Assembly: GCA_951217055.1 (NCBI GenBank)
Contig: OX578280.1
Location: forward strand, 60,707,633-60,771,632
Direction of reading: 5' to 3'
DNA from: Gerris lacustris
Lineage: Eukaryota; Arthropoda; Insecta; Hemiptera; Gerridae
DNA length: 64,000 nucleotides
Shown here: positions 36,501-51,500 of the stretch, in pieces
Layout of the letters: each line of letters begins with the position of its first letter
Numbering within the stretch: the stretch's first letter is position 1
The notes under the pieces: model-generated
Told to the model about the DNA's origin: nothing
Seen by the model: only the letters and a program-made list of their open reading frames with translations
The model's database searches: none
Position numbers and translations under genes: made by a program

Positions 36501-39500
36501 TAGAAAACCATAGACATGGGATTTTGGTCTAGCAACGAGACCGTAGACACCGTTTGTCTAGCCGATGTCTATAGACAAATCGCTAGACATTGTCTCTGAG
36601 ACCAAAATTGCGCAACATGTCTACTAGTGTGGACAAGGCTTTAGAACCAATAAAATTTTAATTTTACTTTTTCTTCTAACCTCAAAGGACGGTAGAGCCT
36701 TCACTTTTTATAATCTTACACAAGCAACATTACATTTAATGATTACTAAAGGAAAGTCAATGTTTATTAAATTATAAAAATATATTCGTAAAAGACTAAA
36801 GAGAAAAGTAAAAAAAATCGCTATTTGAAAAAGGACTAACATAAAATTCTCTTGTTTACAAACAAATTCCAAAACAGAAATCCATTTCAGATATGAAGGA
36901 ACATTTTTGGTTCCGTTTTTGTCTTACAACATATCTTAAAAACTAAATGTCCAATTTTAATGAAATTCATATGGTTGGTCATAATTAGCTCATTGTTAGT
37001 AATTAACTAGTTGTTGTCATAATTAGTTGACAGTCAATTTGTAATTGCATACTATTAAGAAGAGTAGTTCTGTAACTTAAGCGGGTAGATATTAAGACTT
37101 TAAATATAATTCAAGTTGTTGTTAGGTATTGTAGTGATTCTGTTAATTGATGTTTCTGGATGAACACAAAAATAAGTTAATATGGTATTTTTTTTTTTAC
37201 TGTGAAACAAATTAAGGCGTATTGTATTACACCTTTTATTCTTGTTAATTTATTGTATTATCTTTATCTTGTATGTTTATTGTATTATTGACTATTAATA
37301 GCCAGCAGATGCATCAAAAGTATCAGCATTATCTCTTTAGTTGCCTTTTATCAAGTATCGGTTATTTATCTCATGCCTCCTGTCTTCCTATTTCAATAAA
37401 GAAATATATAACTCTAATCTAAAGAAATAACAGTGATACTCAGATCAAGGTTAAATGTAATCATCCAAAGTCATAAGAATCTAAGTAATAAAAATATATT
37501 TATTTAAATATGTATCAGTTTGAAATGGAAGATACAGTCAAAACTTGCTCTATTGTATAACTGAAAGATTCTACTGTTTTAAAACAAAGAATTACATTAC
37601 AAGTAAAAGAGATAAGGAAATAGATAAAACATTTTAGTTTAAGATTTTTACCATTTTTAATTTCAACACCATTGGATTGGCAAATCTTAAAATAAACCCT
37701 ATTTAATAAATCTGTGAGAGGCCAGGTTTGATTCCTTTTTGACGAGGAATTATTTTTTATGGTAAATTCTGATAAAATCTTTGTAAAAAATGCATTTTGG
37801 TTGAGATCATTGTAGGAATTCTTCCACAAACTGCTGTTATTTGTTTCAAAGGGTTAAATTTTACTACTAAATCATCAAAAGATTACTCTCTTTATTACAT
37901 TAGAGTGGTAAATTGCCATAATCTACTAAAATCCACTTATTTTAGCCTATTTCAAGCTTAATATACATTAATTATTTCAATAAATGGGATCTCAATTTAC
38001 CCTAGGCATTATCATGTTTAAGTGATTCTGAAAAATTCTTTAAAACAAAATTGAAGAGAACCAGACCAGCTAAAGAAGAGGGGTGATTTCTAAATCGTAT
38101 TTTGACATTAATCTGATCAAGATTACTCAAAATTAGGTTAATTAATAGTGTCTCTATTAGGCGGCTTTCACACCGAAGTAGAAAGTCGCAGGATGCATGC
38201 GTCCTGGTGGCAAGATGCATGCCACTTAAATACTGGACTGTATAACTGAACGAGAGCTTACACACCGAGGATGCAAGTGCGACGTGCATCCACGGTGTGT
38301 AAGCTCTCGTTTAGTTATACAGTCCGGTGTTCAAGATGCATGCATCTTGAACACCGGACGCATGCATCCTGCGACTTGCTACTTCGGTGTGAAAGCCGCC
38401 TTAGAGTTTACCTATGGATCATAAGGTTGTAACTTGTCAAAGTTTATTCTATAGGATAGACTTCCACAAATTCTTGAATAAGTTAGAGATTTTGTGGATC
38501 GGCATTTTGATCTTATTACAAGCATCATACTAAGTAAGTAGCTCGTAATAGCAGTCATTAGCACTCTCATTAGATGAATTTTGTGTCTGTTGAAGTAGCT
38601 AACATTTAATTAATATGTTCTGGACATTGGTTAATGTTCTTCAGATTTTGGCGTTGACACTATGAAACACTTTTGGAGGCAATCCAAAACAACAGAATAC
38701 TTTATCATTAATTAACTAAATTTTGTTTAAAGCTTTTTAGACCAGTGAAATTATAGTCCAGGAGTCAGCGTACAAAAAAGTGTCTTTACATCAAGCTAGA
38801 ATTTTGTGTATAAGTAAATCTTTTAGTGCCTTTTAGGAATATGTGGTCGCCTAAGTTCATCTATGGGACATAGCTTGGCAATAGGCATTTGAAAAAAAAA
38901 AAAAACTGGTGGAGAGCGTCCGTGTCCCGCCAATTATGGTGGACAATGTGATTTTCATGATCCTGAGTACTAAATTAGTCAGTAGAAACCATGTTGATGT
39001 TAGTTTGTCACTTAATAGGTGACCGACTTTGATTTGGAGTGATTTGAATAAATAACCTATCAAGTGACAAACTATCATCAACTTGATTTTCGATCTACTG
39101 ACTAATTTTGTGCTCAGAATCTTAAAATCACATTGTCCACCGTAATTGGTGGGACATGGTTTCTCTCCAGCGTTTTTTTTTTTTTTTTTTTCAAATACCT
39201 ATTGCCAAACTACGTCCCACAGACAAACTTAGCCGACCTCATATTCTTAAAAGGCACAAAAAGATTAACTTATACACAAAAAATCTAGCTTGATGTTAGT
39301 CAGACACTTTTTTGCTCGCTGGACTAGTAGGAGTATCATTATCTGCATTAGATTCCTCTGAAACTTTCATTTTTCACTTATTACAGCTAAAAAAGTTTAA
39401 TTTGCATAAGGAAAAAAGGGTCCATGGTAGCTCATTGCAATCATTCGGGCTTATCACACAGGAAGTTCTAGGTTCTATTTCCAACTCCGGCTAGGGGCCT

Positions 39501-42500
39501 CAGGTTTAGCATTCACCAAGCAACTCAAGTGGTGTATATCAGATTTCGAATGCCAATTATACAACTGAGGGAGCAACAATGCTAACCTTGTGTCAGCTAG
39601 GCAGGCCTCAACCAAGGGCTTATAGTAGAACCTCGCTTACACGACCCTCAATAACACGACAACCTCAATTACAAGTGCAATTTTCAAATCCCCTTGAGAT
39701 TGCCATAACACATAATGTTAAATTAACCTCTATAACACGACTATTATTATCCAAACAACCTCAATAACACGGATTTTTTCCAATTCACAACGTAATTGGG
39801 GGTGGTTTGGGTTTACATCAATGCTCAGCTTAAACAGCTAATTCCATCCGTTTTACAACAATTTCTCTTTGCTTTGTTTACTATTTTTGTTTCTTGAAGC
39901 AATTTTATTCTTAAGTAACATAAATGATATGAAGCTTTAATTGGTCTGAATAACCAACTTATAAATACATGCAACTTAATAATTTTGAAGAGTGTCAACT
40001 AATGAAGCAATCAATGTTCTCCTTTTTTGAGGTGTTTTTTATCTTTGTTTTAATGTTGAATGCTCTAAACACAGCGGTTTCTTCCTTTTTTGTAGCAAAG
40101 GAATCTCAGTTTAATTTCCTGAGACGGAGTTTATCTTTTCCTGTCTTTTACCCTTCTTTTTAAAATAAAATTAATGATCTCATCAAACTCTTGTCAACTT
40201 GAATCAAGACAATTCTTACTCACTATACTTATAATTTCTTCTTTTTCTTCAATGCTCCTTTTCCTTTTATCAATATTGTTTGTAACTTTACCACTGTAGC
40301 GATGACAAATAAAACATTTCTGATGTGGAGACTGCAACAATGTATACTTCTTCAAATAGAGATGTTAGCTTGCTTTAGAATGTTCCTTAGATAATTAAAT
40401 AATATTATTTATCTCTAAATTGATATCTCCAAAACCCTCTACTCCAACCACATCGTAGTGTTATCATTCATAGTTCTATTTTTGTATTTTATCATCAAAT
40501 TTATTTTTATATCGTGAATTTTTAATTTTAAATACCATCATAATTTGTGTTTTTTGTTAAAGTTATATATTTTTTAAAAAAGTATTTATTTTTACCACCA
40601 AATATTAATTGATTCTTGACATATGAATTTTTATTTTTCATTTAAACTCTTTTTTAGCACTCTTTTTTAACTCTCATTTTTAACTTATATAACTTAACTA
40701 GCATCATTAGTGATTATGAAAATATAATTATTTAAAATTGATTATAACATCGGAAGTAGGGATCAGGGAGGCCTAGGTGTTATCTCTACTCCGCTGCCTG
40801 ATACATCGATAGATGTGGTATGTTTGAATCTCATAGAGGTGAGATATTTTCCACACTGATGATCGCGTCAGTATGAGTAAAGTGGCTGGATCCCTCTTCC
40901 TGTAATAACCCATCCTGTAGTAATAATAATGCGCTAATTGAGATGTAAAAGAAAGCGCCAAGAAAATGTTGCCTGAACTTTTTTATTTTTGATGATGCTG
41001 AATCTGAAGTCCCAGTTTCTCCTGGAAGTACAGTTTTCCCGGAAAATGCTCCTAAAGTCCGGAAAAATTGTGGTTTTTGGGGTTTTCCTTCAAGAAAATG
41101 TTTTAAGAGAAAATATTGGGCGTTTAAATATGTTCAAACAACGCAGGAGACTAATCTAAAGTCAATAAAATTCTGCTGACCTTACTTTTTTTAATTTTTA
41201 AGAAACTTTAAAAATTAAAAAATTAAATTTCCTCTTATTTAGTCTTTGTATTTCTATTATTTTTTTAATAAAATATTGAAATAATTAGGCAAAATCACAA
41301 TTTTATGTAGTTTTTTACCTTATCAAGTACGCATGCCTTATACTTAATTTTGATGGTAGCAATGATGTTCCCAGCCCATAAAATCTATCACATTTCTATT
41401 ATCTTCTCTAGCCAAGCTATCTCAACCACATGCTTATTATAAATTTATTTTAAAGAATAGTTCATACTATCTTGGATTCAACATTGCAATTTTTAGTAGG
41501 ACGTTTTTCACTATCGCTATTCATAAAAATTGGGGGTTTCAAGGGAAGATAGTATATTACATACATACATCCCTGGCGCTACAGCTGTCGAAGAGCCTGG
41601 GCCTGCAACAAATTATTCCTCCAGAGGACTCTGTCCTGGGCCAAAGTCCACCATCTCCTGATTCCTTAACTTCTAAGGTCGTCTTCCACCTGGTCTTTCC
41701 ATCTCAGTCTAGGGCTAGGAAGACACTTAAGGACCTTAAGCGTCTTCCTCCAGGATTTCCTTTATAGACCTTTTTCACCAATCTTTTTTCTTCTGACATC
41801 CTTTACAGTTTTCACTGATTAGAGACATTATCTTAACTGATGTTAAATCAACAGTTCGTTTTTGGTTTTTTTAAAATCTTGTTGGGTGTTGAATATCGTT
41901 TAATAACTTCAAGTTAATGTTTGTTGCTTCTTTAAGTCAATACCAGGTTGCTCAACATTCTTGAAGGTACTTTAAGCAAAAGAAAAAGTGAATAAGTGAA
42001 AACTTACACTTACAATTCTTCAAAACAGTCTTATTTACAATAGGTACTGGATTAGGCTGACAGAAAATTATGGAAAAGTATTGTAACTCCTTTGTTAGTA
42101 AATAAAGACATGATCAATGGAAAAATGTTGTTTAATTTGAAGGAAGAAGGCTAAATTTTCTGTTTTTTGCAATAAGAAAATAACTCTTTGTAATTATTGC
42201 TAAAATGTGACACAATCATTCAGGGGCGTAGCTAGAGAAAAATTTTGGGAGGAGCTAAATTGCTGGTTTAGTATAACCATATAAATGTGTCAGGACCTAG
42301 CAAGTTTTAGGTCAAAACTAAAAAGGGGGAGTATAAGAATATACACTTAATGCTTTTTATTCAGATAATTTTTCATAGAGTTCATATACATATATATGTA
42401 TGTGTGTGTGTGTGTGTGTGTATGTGTACATACACATACATGTCAGCCCCCCCCCCTTATCTACGCCCCTGCAATCATTTACCTCCGAGAGACATCAACT

Positions 42501-45500
42501 CTTAGTATTTTTCAGTTGGAGGAGCATTATTTTACTCCATTATTTCCTTCTGGTGATTATAGTTGATATCTGAAAGCAATTCTGTATTCCAACTAGCTTA
42601 AATTTAAGGTTTTATTTGTTATATTGCATAAGGCAAGGTGGGGCAAGTGCAGACTAAAAAAACATAGTCTGACTTTAACTGAGCACCATATATTTTTATC
42701 AATGGATTGTGATGTGTATATATTTCTATTTATTCTTTAAACATCTTACCCTGATCAGAAACAACTTTTGTTAAAGCTGCATTTCGTAGAATAGAAATAA
42801 ATAAATATTTTATGTTGAGAGTCAAAGTGTTTGCACTTTATGCCTTATGGGCAAGTGTGAACCAATATTAAAATTCTTTTTAAGGTAAGAAGGCATAACT
42901 CTGGGATATTAAAGTTAATTTTTTCTTAAAATTTGGTCAACAGGGCAAGAAGTTATTAAAGCTTCATTTATAATAAATTTTGTTGTATGTTTCTAAATTC
43001 AACATTTGATGTGGGGCAAGTGTAAAATAATTTGAAAGGGGTAAGTGTCAAGTGACTACTTGTGAAGATAGTAACATTCAGGTGTGTGCTGTGACTTACA
43101 TAAATAAGCAACACGGGCTTGGTATCTCCAATGTATTGAAGAAAGTTAATTGTGAAGAATCTTACTAATAGTTGCGACTCCAATGGAATTGGTCGCATAT
43201 GATCAACCAGGGAATTCTCCTTGACGAATTCCAAAAATTGGCGCCCTTAAAAATAATCATGGGTGGCAGTTTCTTCCCATCTGTGTTGCAGCACATAAAC
43301 TCAGTTAAGTTCTCCCTTCCACACTCTGCCACAGTTCTAGATCTACTTATGCCTTTTTCTACCTACGTTTTATGATCTCTGTGGATCAGTACAGAAGCTT
43401 GTTTCATTTAAATTATAAATCTGACCAGGTTTATTATAAAGGCCAAGATCAGATATGGTTTTAAAAAGTAAGTTGAAATAGGGCTTTATAATAAACGGAT
43501 CAATAATACTCCTCCTTGCCTGCGCTACATTTTGGGGTTTATTAATACTTAAATGGTTTCTTTCTTAACATTTAACAAGTAAGGCGCGCTTCAGGTAAGT
43601 ACATGGGGCGATAATCGCCGGTTTCTGTACATTAAAGTTAAAATTATTAAGTGTAATATAATTACACTAATTTTAATCGTAATATTTTTTACTACTCTTC
43701 AAGACCTTTAAATTGATGTATAACATGTTACGGTAACTAAAACAATGTTTAGTCACCCGCCATATTGGCCGCCATTTTGAAAATTTTAATGATTGCATAT
43801 TCTTTTTCTACACTTCAAGACCTTTAAGTTGATGTATAACATGTCATAGTTACTAAGAACTTTTTTTAGTCGCCCGCCACATTGGCCACCATCTTGAAAA
43901 TATAGGGTATCAAATTTTAATAGTTGCATATTCTTTTTCTTCATTTCAAGACCTTTTAATTGATATATAACATGTCATGGTGACTAAAATTTTGTTTTTA
44001 GTCGCCCGCCGTATTGGCCGCCATCTTGAAAATATTAAGTGTGAAAAATCCAAAATGTGTCCAGTTGTCTCAAATGCCGAGATGCACCTGTGTGCCGAAT
44101 ATCATGTTCCTAGCTATAGTAGTTTATGAATTGAAACAAGCAACGGACAGACAGACAGACAGAGCCGTTGTATAAGGTTTCTTTTTGTACTTTGTACAGA
44201 AACCTAAAAACCAGTCTTTCCCTAGCCTTTTATATATTAAAGGATTCACAATTAGATTATTTGTCGAACCAATTTGCACCACATCCAAAACCACTTTTCT
44301 TGTCAGCTCAAAACCCCATTTCTCCACAGTTGTTAGTCCATCAGCAAGTTTTGCCGCTATTTCCTCATGAAGAACTGTGTGAGCCCTAATTACAAATTTT
44401 TAATCCCTGTTAAACCAGTTTCATCTAAGCATAAGATTGATTTAGGTATGTTAAATTAATTAGCCACTTCACTCAAACCTAATTCCCCTTTAACGACATC
44501 TTCTTTAGCTTTACTCAAATCCTACTTTGAATAGGCAGTCGCCTTAATTGTTTTGTTTTTTGTAACATCCAACCATTATCTGAAACATTTACACTTATTT
44601 GCAATTTGACTCTCAATTTTATTTAGTAAGTTGTACTGAGAAAGAAAAAACTGTCCTGTTTGCACTTTCCCCCTTGAGTTTGCATATGCCTCAAGTTAGG
44701 ATTGCACTAACCCCAAACAGGTGTAAACAATGTTTAAAACAGTTTTAAAAAGTAGAATTTTGTTGTGTTAATATGCATAGGTTAAGGAATAGGGTTTAAA
44801 CAATAGACTTACTAATTTTTATTTAGATTCACTGCATAAAACACACTATAGCTTGCTATAATAATTGTGGAAGCAACTACTAGTAATATGACTAAAATAA
44901 GTAGGAAGGTTTCAAATGAGCTTAACTATTATTTTTGACAGACAGTGTTACCATCATGATTTATGATTCTAGGTTTAGAAATAAAGTCTTTTGCCTTTTT
45001 TAATTTCTTGAGATTTGTAACTCCTGTGTTACACATACTCTACTCTGTGTTTCACTTGCCCCACCTTACTTATAATAATATAATCACTTACGTATATTAA
45101 TAGTCCTTATTTAACTTTTTATTTGCAATAATGTATTATTCGCTTTTTCCTATGTCGCAGGCTTCTGAAAATGCAGGTGGGGAGAATGGTGCAAATAATG
45201 GTCCAAACGCATTAGATAAAGAAAGAAATTTAATGAATGAAGATCCTAAGTGGCAAGGTATGAACTACATTGTTTTATTTATTTGTTAATTATTTGCTCT
45301 CTATTATCTCAAAGCAGTTTAGAGCTATACAATAATAGTGATTATATCTATGTAATAACTTTTTTTTGTTGTTTTTTTAGATACTAATTATGTATTGACA
45401 TGCTATAAGACTGTGCAGTGCCAAAGACCACCTAGACTATGTCGTCAAGGTTATGCATGTCCCGCTTACCATAACAGTAGGGACAAACGTAGGAATCCTA

Positions 45501-48500
45501 GGAAGTCCATTTATAGGTAAATATCTTATTTAATTTTTTTATTTATTACTTGTAGATTCCACTTCTGCATCTGAGCTGCTGACAATGTAGACTCAATTAT
45601 GATCTCCTTTCAACAATCAATTGGCACTTTTCACAATTAATCAAAAACATCAATTAGTTAAAAACACTTAGCTGCTAGAAAATATTTATTTACTTATTCT
45701 TACTATCTGTCAATTTTCCCACTTAACACATTTTTTTTTTTTTTTTAACCGCAGATTTATAAGAAACTTTCTTGAATTATGACGCAGAGCAAGGCAGGGC
45801 AGCACTAAGCCACACGTGGTATAACTGATGCTCTTTGAGCAGAATCGTTAATTTCTGAGGTTGAAAAACACTGCCCTGCCTTGCCCTGTATCTCAATGTG
45901 CATCTGGGATAAGCATCACAATTTTTTCTTTTGTTCCAAAAAAAAAAAAAAAAAAAAAAATATACACTATTAAAACTAGAGCTAGAGGAAGCCATTAATT
46001 ACAGTTTGAAACCTTTTAGTACAAACTTTCAATAATTATGTTTCCTGCTCTGTATGCACAATTTTACATCATGCTTATGACTGTTAAGAAGATGAATAAA
46101 TTCATGGATATTACGGCTTTATTTCCTGCTTATTCCTTCTCTAACATAATGGTCTTAAGAAAATGTAAGCTCTTCCCTTCTACAAACAATTCAGAATAAA
46201 TACACGGTAAATACTCTTACTGTGGTTGAAAAACTTTATTTTATATTTTACATAATTTAGGGTACATCATTTCTTTTATACCCTTCAAAATACTCCCTAT
46301 TTGTAGCAATACTTTTGTCTGAACCCTGTTCCATTGATCAAATATACGTGGATGCCCTCAGAAGTCAGTCTCTCCAGCTGTCCCATCATTTCCCGTTTTA
46401 TTGTCTCCTCATCATCTCAGTGCTTTAAATAGTTATTTTCTACTTCTGTTTCTCCATATGCAGCCTTCGATTGTCTTGAGAGTTCTTCCCTTGTTTCACC
46501 AAAAATTTGAAATTGTTTTTCCTTCTGTTCATCAATCTCTATTGCTGACAATAGCAAAAGTATCTCTCCTCCAGCTGTAAGCTTGCTTTAACACTCTAGC
46601 AGTTACTGTTGCACTTGTGGGACCTCCACCAATGATCGCAACCAGTGAGCATGGCCAAACATCTCTCTTAACCCACCCTATAGTTTCCACCAATGAGTGC
46701 AACCAGTGAGCATGGCCAAACTTCTCCCTTAACCCACTCTATAGTTTCCACCAATGAGCGCAGCCAGTGAGCATGGCCAAACATCTCCCTTGACCCACCC
46801 TATAGTTTCCACCAATGAACGCCACCAAGTGAGCATGGCCTAGGATTTTGAATTCTAGAAGGTCGGGCCAACTAGGCAAACATAAATGTCACTTGCCCCA
46901 CAGGCCTAGTGTACAGGCCTTTTTTAGTTATTGATCTGTGATTACAATGTAAATTACTCATTTTTAAAAATTAATTGATAAACTGATAGTCCAAGAGATA
47001 GCGTGCAAAATAGTGTCTGACTAACATCAAGCTAGAATTTTTTGTACAAGTCAATCTTTCAGTGTCTTTTAAGAATATGTGGTTGGCTAGGCATTTGAAA
47101 AAAAAAACAAATCGTGGAGAGCAGACATGTCCCGCCAATTATGGTGGACAATGTGATTTTCATGATCCTAGTACAAACTTAGTAAGTAGACCGAAAATCA
47201 AGTTTATGTTAGTTTGTCACTTGATAGGTGACCACTTTGATTTGGAGTAATATTATTTGAATAACCAAGCTATCAAGTGACCAACTAACATCAACTTGAA
47301 TGTTTGGTCTACTAACTAACTTTGTACTCTGGGTCATGGAAATCACATTGTACACCAAAATTGGCGGGACGTGGCCACTCTCCACCAGTTTGTTTTTTGC
47401 AAATGCCTATTGCCAAGCTATGTCCCGTAGAAGAATTTAGCCAACCGCGAGGCACTAAAAAATTAATTTGTACACAAATTCTAGACACTTTTTTGCACAC
47501 TATCTCCTGGACTGAATAAAGTTTAATTAATATTAAGGAAAAGCTAAATAATCGTATGTCTGTCTGTTTCAGATCAACTCCTTGTCCAAACGTAAAACAT
47601 GGAGATGAATGGGGAGAACCAGGTAACTGTGAGAGTGGAGATAGCTGTACATATTGTCACACTAGAACGGAACAGCAATTCCACCCAGAAATATATAAAT
47701 CTACTAAATGTAACGACGTACAAACAGCAGGATACTGTCCTAGAGGTGTTTTCTGTGCCTTTGCACATTTGGACCGTAAGTTTATATGCATTTGTACCTG
47801 TTACCTACCTTATCTGTTTTTTGCCATAATTTGTTTATAGAGGTAACTAAGATATCTATTAAGTTTGTAAATAATTAACACAAATTCTACACAAGTAAAA
47901 TTTGTGTAAATTATGTTATAAGAAAGAGAAATAAATAAATAAATAATAGTTATTTATGCACCTAGGGAGTAAAGTAAGCCATTATTCCCTGAGCAAAAAG
48001 TTGGTTCTTGAGGCGAAGCCGAAGGAACCATGGTCCCTAAATCCCGAGGCGCAGCCGAGGGAATAACTCTAATTAGCTCCCAAGGCGTAGCCGAGAGAGA
48101 TAATTATCGCGAGGGGAATAATGGCACTTTACTCACGAGGTACATACAATATTTTATCTCCAGTAGGAAGAAAATACACATTTTCGTCCATTGCACTTAT
48201 TTTCGTTCATTATTTTAATAAATAACAATCATTATTAGCACTTTTAATAGCAGATATAAGAGATTCAATATTAAAAACAAATAAGAATTGGACTCAAAAA
48301 GAAGGTTATTTAGATGCAGGTTATAAACAAAGATAAACAATAAACATGGTCAAAAAAGCGCAGTGCCGCCAACCTGATTTCAACAACTTTATTACATTAG
48401 CCATTCATTTTCTACTATTTATAAAATAATTAAGTTGCAATCTTTACTTTTTCTCCCTACTTTTTGAGTTCAGGGATGAAAAGACCTGTTTTAGTCCCTC

Positions 48501-51500
48501 TAAACTAATTCAAAATCATAACTTTTACTCCCTACTGGAGATAAAACTCTTTTTTATTAAAGAAATTATTCTATAAAGATTATTTTATAGTAGTAATGTA
48601 AAATTAGGAAAGAAAGTAATTTCTGATACCTTAAGTTTTATACAGTCTATTATAATTATTATTCCTTATTTTTTCATGTTTATTTATTTATCATTTCTTT
48701 TTCTGTTACAGAGGAAATGAGCATAGCTAGAGATATGGATATTGGTGCAGTGAATTTAGCTGATATTTTATCAAGTGCTATGCCACAACCAAATAGAGAA
48801 GACAACGGAGAATCTAATGTATGTATAACCATTTTTTTTAAAAAAAAAAAAAAAAAAATTGTGAAATCGTTACATTAATGATTTTTTAGAGCAATACGTT
48901 GAAGATGCAGCTTCAACATTTTTTTAAGTTATCTACCTTCTCCTTTATTTTTGGATTTTTGAGTATTTGCTGGGGCTTATTAAAATGATACGGGTAGGAT
49001 ATATCCAGGACAATTTCCCAGTTCAAATTGCTTAATTGATACAATGTATAAAAAAAAATTGATAAACATTTGCCAAAAATAAACAAAATACAAAAGTTAT
49101 ACTAATCCTATGTCATCGGAATGATGGCACTATTTGTTTTGTTTAATATTAATTTTGCTTTGATTATAAAATGTGCAACATATTTTATTTTTTTGTATTG
49201 ATTTGTTCCCTTCTTTCTGTAATTTAGATCTTTTTCTTACTAAAAACAATTCCTTAAAATGAAAGATTTTAAACTTCAATGTTGTAAACCGTTCTCTAGA
49301 ATCTTTAATTGTTTTAGTAAAGTTTACTATGAAACATAATAACATAATGTTCTAACATGAAGTCCGATGTGGCAGATGCTTCTACCTCCACTTCAGCTCA
49401 GTTAATTATTTTAAACCTTTGTTTATCGATGCAAATGCTAGTATGTAATAGCACTTCTCTAGTAGCTATCTGTTTAACCATTTTTTATGTGGTTTTTTTT
49501 TCACTGTTTAATCCCTATTTGTCAGTGTATGAGGGATTGAAAACTTAAAATATTTTAAAAGCAAGATGGCTGTTGCATATAGTTCATAGCCTTCCTAGCG
49601 CTAACTCCCAGAACGAAATATCTTGTCCATAGCAATAAAAGGTTTACATTCCTTTAATCCTGCGTCTAAATTGGACTCAGTTTGCAGTAAAAGAACAAAC
49701 CTTACCCAGAAATATTACCTCATAGGTAAAGTGTTTATATTAGAATTTTTGAAAATCTATTATATTGCATTTTGCATCCAAGTTTTTCAAAAGTACTGAA
49801 AAAATTATGAATTTTAAAAAAACTTTTTAGAAAAACTTTTTTTTATGACTCTGAATACTACTATTTTTTAAAATACTCTGCCAATTAGTGTGGCACATAG
49901 CTTCATCACGTCCTATTTCATAAAATTTAATGATTTTATGCTTTTAAAACCTATTATTATCCAATTTATTTCATTTTCCCAGTTTTTAAAATCTTAATAT
50001 TTTTATTTTTTACATAATATATTAAAGTATTAATTTAGCAAAATTTAAAGAGTGTAGACGGTTGAAATTAATCTGGGGCTATCTGCAGGCTACTTTTTAC
50101 AAGCCATTAAAACTTCATAAAAATCAGATAAGTACTTTTGAAGATATAGGTGTAAATAAATGTAATATAAATGGAAGAGAAACAAATGAGTGTATAAGGT
50201 TGAATTTTATATGGGATCAACAATGAGCTAATTATGACCTGTCATCGAAATGTCAATAAAATCGGACGTGTAGTTTCTAAGATATGTTGGTTCGCAAAAA
50301 TTGGGCGACAGACCGACAGACAAACACGAGACCAACAATTTTCCCTGATGTCTAAAACGGATTTCTGTCTTGGAATATTTGAAATCGGAGACCTACAATT
50401 TTTTTGTCTTCAGAACGATCACATAGCTTCCGTTACTTTTGGTAACTCGGAAGTAAAATTAGAATAATTGAAACCGATAGAAATCCGTTTCAGACATCAG
50501 GGAAAATTTTAAGTCTCGTGTTTGTCTGTAGATTTAACATTTTTGCAAACTATTAAATCTTATAAACTACTTATCCGATTTTTAAGAACGTTAGATGCTA
50601 GGTCACAATCAACCTGTTGGTCCCATAATAATTTCAAACTTCTGCGCCCTCTGCTTTTTCTTCTGCATGCCCTCAATTTTTGTTTTTAGAACACCTATAT
50701 TTTCAAATGTACTTATCCGATTTTGAAAAAATCTAAGTTGGTAAAATTTCAACCTCTCTTAAATTCCAATGTGACCTTTATTCCAATAGCAGGATGCAAT
50801 CGAGAAAGGACCGTAAATATTTTTCAAACATTTGTCTTAACATACTTTACCTATGAGGTACCGATACACCATTTACTTGGTCTGTTATGAACACAAATTG
50901 AATGTATATAAATACATTTTTTAAATAGTTTCAGTTTTTGCAATTATTTAAGTATTATTATCCTTGTATTTTAAAAAAGATTTATTAATTAATTGTTTGT
51001 TTTGTTGTTGTTTTTTCAGGATTTGCGAGATGATCTTTTAACTACTTTAGATAACGAATTAAGTCAGTTTGGAGCTGATGCAAATAAAACATCACTATTT
51101 ATGGCGCCAAGCCCTCCACAGAATCACAATTCAACTATATTATCTTCTATGCAATTCTCCGGACTAGATCACGATACTTTAGACTCTGTTATGGGTGGTA
51201 AATATCCTTTATCAATGTATTGAGCTAATACTTTTAGCCGAGAGAAAAAATTCCTTTGGGTAAATGACGTTAAATCAGGAAAGATGTTATTTCTTAATCT
51301 ATATTTGTTGGGGGTAATGGGTATCCCATCACCTTTGGGCGCAACTCATCTGATAGATTATGTACACAAACATGTAATAAATTTCATTGATCATGGAAAT
51401 AATGTCCTATTTTACGATTTTGGTAGTATTGTGTAGCTTAGTTGGTAGAGCGCTATACTGGAAATATAGAGGCCTGTGGTTCAAATCCTGGCGCTGGAGT

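Larger units (their letters stand above)
42631..45070 (-). mobile_element. Relic pogo-type transposon
   Basis: GGCAAGGTGGGGCAAGTG at the left and CACTTGCCCCACCTTACT at the right form terminal inverted repeats, probably at TA sites. The minus strand between 44,218 and about 44,570 encodes degraded pogo transposase DNA-binding regions (separate entry). The element is interrupted by a repeat at 43,619-44,205. It inserted in intron 3 in antisense to unk and ends 90 bp before exon 4. Confidence 0.75.

Noticed and set aside
37515..37829. 104-codon minus-strand reading frame
   Set aside because: No recognised domain and it lies in intron 3 of unk.
51424..51500. Functional tRNA gene
   Set aside because: Acceptor and T stems do not pair, and the homology to 5,401-5,520 continues into a shared tail, so it is a SINE.
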